Made by a program: the position numbers and the translations under genes
In this document: one piece after another, positions 61,649 through 64,000 of the stretch
How positions within the stretch are numbered: position 1 is the first letter of the stretch
Layout of the letters: each line of letters begins with the position of its first letter
Assembly: GCA_013397435.1 (NCBI GenBank)
Contig: VZRG01002301.1
Coordinates: 47,025 to 111,024 of the forward strand
Length of the DNA: 64,000 bases
Reading direction: 5' to 3'
Source of the DNA: Erythrocercus mccallii
Lineage: Eukaryota; Chordata; Aves; Passeriformes; Dicruridae
The notes under the pieces: model-generated
The model's input: only the letters and a program-made list of their open reading frames with translations
What the model was told of the DNA's origin: nothing
Databases searched by the model: none

Positions 61649-64000
61649 CTAAATTATATAAAAGAAAGTATGAAAGTGTGATCTGAACAAACAAAACAGA
61701 AATGTGCATATAATGTAAAAAAAAGGTAGTAATAAATACCATCATGATGTGTTTCTGGGATGCAAAGATGAAAGCTTAAAAAAAAATTTTTGGGGCTATA
61801 CAGCAGCTCTTTAGAAGTATTCAAGACCCCAAAGCATGGATCAGAAATCTAGGTTAAGTGCTTTTACAAACATGGATTAACCTGACTTAAAGACTAATGA
61901 TATGGAGACTACTAGGCTAAAGATAATTAGTTTCACAGACTTTTGGAGCTTTTCAATATTTTGTAAATTAAGGCTTTTAGATTAAGGTCAAAAGGCAATG
62001 TCAAAAAAGAATGTTCACAGAAATGGGCACAGATGAAATGCTGTAGGAGGAAAAAAAATTTCCTTTGCCTGCTAAACTGATCACAGAACAAGAGCAGACT
62101 GGTTTAGATAATCAAGAAGCAGAAAAGTAAGGCTAAAAGTTCGACCCAATAATCCCTCAAAAATGAATACAAATTAACTAGCCTACTTACTATATTTGTG
62201 ACATTACAATTCTAGAGATTCCCTAGAAAAAGAAATTATTGCCCTGATAAGAAAGGATGTGCCAGTTCTTCTGGCACTGACCTCTTGTTCATACTGATTT
62301 TTCTCCTCTCAGCTAAAATGATACCTTGCTTCCCTGTGATACAGTATTTGATATTTCAGTAAGGGCAAATATTACTGTTTTTTAACATCTCAAAACCTGC
62401 AAGCATTTTGTAGGATTCCTTTGTTATGTTTCAAAAATTGCATATTTTTTTTCCATGCAATAGTTTTATTACATGAGTCTCATTAATTCACTGTACTACA
62501 AGATCAAGATTTTTCAGTAAAGTTCTTTGAAAATCCTGTGGAATGCTTTGTTCCAGTATCTTCCCCGGCACTTTGAACATTTTAAATTCTCAGCTCAGGC
62601 TTGAAGGTCAACAACATGCTTTAACATTTAAAATGTTGTTGCTTAGCATCACCATGAATTACAACTCATTTATTCATTACTGAAAGCAAGTTTCTCTCCA
62701 CCCCTAACTATGACAAACCAAGGAAAATATCACTTGGATTTTAATACTTTTTTCCACTTAAGTTTTCTGAAATTTATATTATTTAACCATGATTATTTGT
62801 AGTTTTAACTATCATTTGTGAAGGGGAGAAGGAAATACTTAAAAATATGAGAAATGAGGTGCACATAACCAGCCAATGCGGTGTGCATAATACTTTACAG
62901 TGCTGTACAGGACTCTTCAGTGCTGTAAAGGACTATTTTTCTCTCCCTTATATGAAAAGTAACATTTCAGAAAGAAATCAAAAGGAAAATCCTAGGCTTT
63001 CAGGTCTCAATAAGAAACTCCAATGTGCCTCTTACCCAAATGGCATCTTGGTCTTGTTTCCCATCTGCAATAACTGACTTTCATTAATTCTGTTCAGTAT
63101 TGCACTAATTAAAAAGCCATGTGAGAGAAAGAATGTGCAGAGGGAGAATACAACTACTGCTTACCACATATTTCAGTAACTCATTATGTGATGTTAGCTG
63201 GTGATAACATGTTGTGACAAACAGGAGAGCGAAAAAAGTTTGTATTTTGGCCAATGTAATGTTTGGTTTGCAAGCGTTTTAACTGTTTGAGACAGAAAAT
63301 AGCTTAAAAATTTTATTCAACAGCAGTCGTGTAGCTCTGGAGACTCCTGAATAACCAAGATGTAACTCAGGGTGGTCTGCGTGTGTTGCCAGGAATTTCA
63401 GAGGAACACAAGGACACGAGGGTGGCAAACTATAAAAGAAAACTCCTTGCTTGATACGCTGTGTGCCATTAGCACCTGAGGGACTTGATTGTTTACAGAG
63501 GAGCTCCATGCTGGCTGAACAGAAGGTGGGAAATCTTGAGAAATCACATGACTCTAAGCAGACGAAGAGGTGTAAAGGAGGTGTTGGTGCTTTTGTGGGG
63601 GTCTGGCAAATGTGGGTAGGAATGATGCTCCAGACAACTCAATTGACACAACCATGGCAAAAAGAAGCTGTGAAAATATGTCCTTTTCCTCCCAGGCTCC
63701 TGGTTCCAGAACTGCCTTGGATTGAAAGGCAGCAAAGAACAGTGTTCTGCACTGGACTCTGCAAGGGGCCCTTCCCAGGTGTTAGAGAAAGAGGATAAAA
63801 AACAAGTCTTAAAATTACTAAAGCATACAAGCTAACAAAGGCAGAGAAAGATCTGTTAAAGAGCTAACCAAGAATACAAAATGTAAAACACATGAAACAG
63901 CATCACTTGTGTTACAGCAGTGTTACAGCTGGGAGTTAAATCTGACTGTACTCACTGAAAGAAAAATCTTCAAGCTCATATGAATGAAAGAATAAACAAA
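61649..64000 (-). other. COL4A2 intron, continuing past the window end
   Basis: No Gly-X-Y exon could be found up to position 64000. A short near-repeat of cagtgctgta plus ggact occurs at about 62899-62932. Nothing else stands out. Confidence 0.6.

Noticed and set aside
1..64000. CRISPR arrays, tRNA or rRNA genes, bacterial or phage systems
   Set aside because: None seen. The sequence is a vertebrate locus with introns and avian repeats.

Overview
The window is vertebrate nuclear DNA, almost certainly from a bird. It holds two spliced vertebrate genes that face each other tail to tail, plus many decayed CR1 LINE fragments of the avian type and one solo endogenous-retroviral LTR. There is no bacterial-style operon, CRISPR array, tRNA or rRNA.

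Layout: 1-4.6 kb is non-coding DNA upstream of a CpG island (about 4.7-5.67 kb). RAB20 (+ strand) has its first coding exon in that island (5118-5289), a 26.2-kb intron, and its last coding exon at 31532-32052. The spliced product is 230 residues with a complete set of small-GTPase motifs and a CCA C-terminus. A 7.2-kb interval with CR1 fragments and a GC-rich block of unknown origin (about 34.6-35.5 kb) separates it from COL4A2 on the - strand. COL4A2 runs from 61648 down to a stop at 39265. Twenty-one coding exons can be placed by splice sites, reading phase and Gly-X-Y continuity. They cover roughly the C-terminal 1014 residues: the triple helix with its interruptions and the whole NC1 domain with all 12 cysteines. 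The N-terminal exons lie beyond position 64000.

The tail-to-tail RAB20/COL4A2 order matches the neighbourhood at human 13q34 as I know it. The genes are functionally independent: RAB20 is a membrane-trafficking GTPase, and COL4A2 is the alpha-2 chain of basement-membrane collagen IV.

I found no convincing new biological system. The items most worth a second look are a solo LTR with a perfect 5-bp target duplication inside a COL4A2 intron, two long hairpins in RAB20 intron 1, a 141-codon unexplained ORF antisense in the same intron, a pair of abutting ORFs in the last COL4A2 intron, a weak COL4A2 splice donor, and the unassigned GC-rich block.
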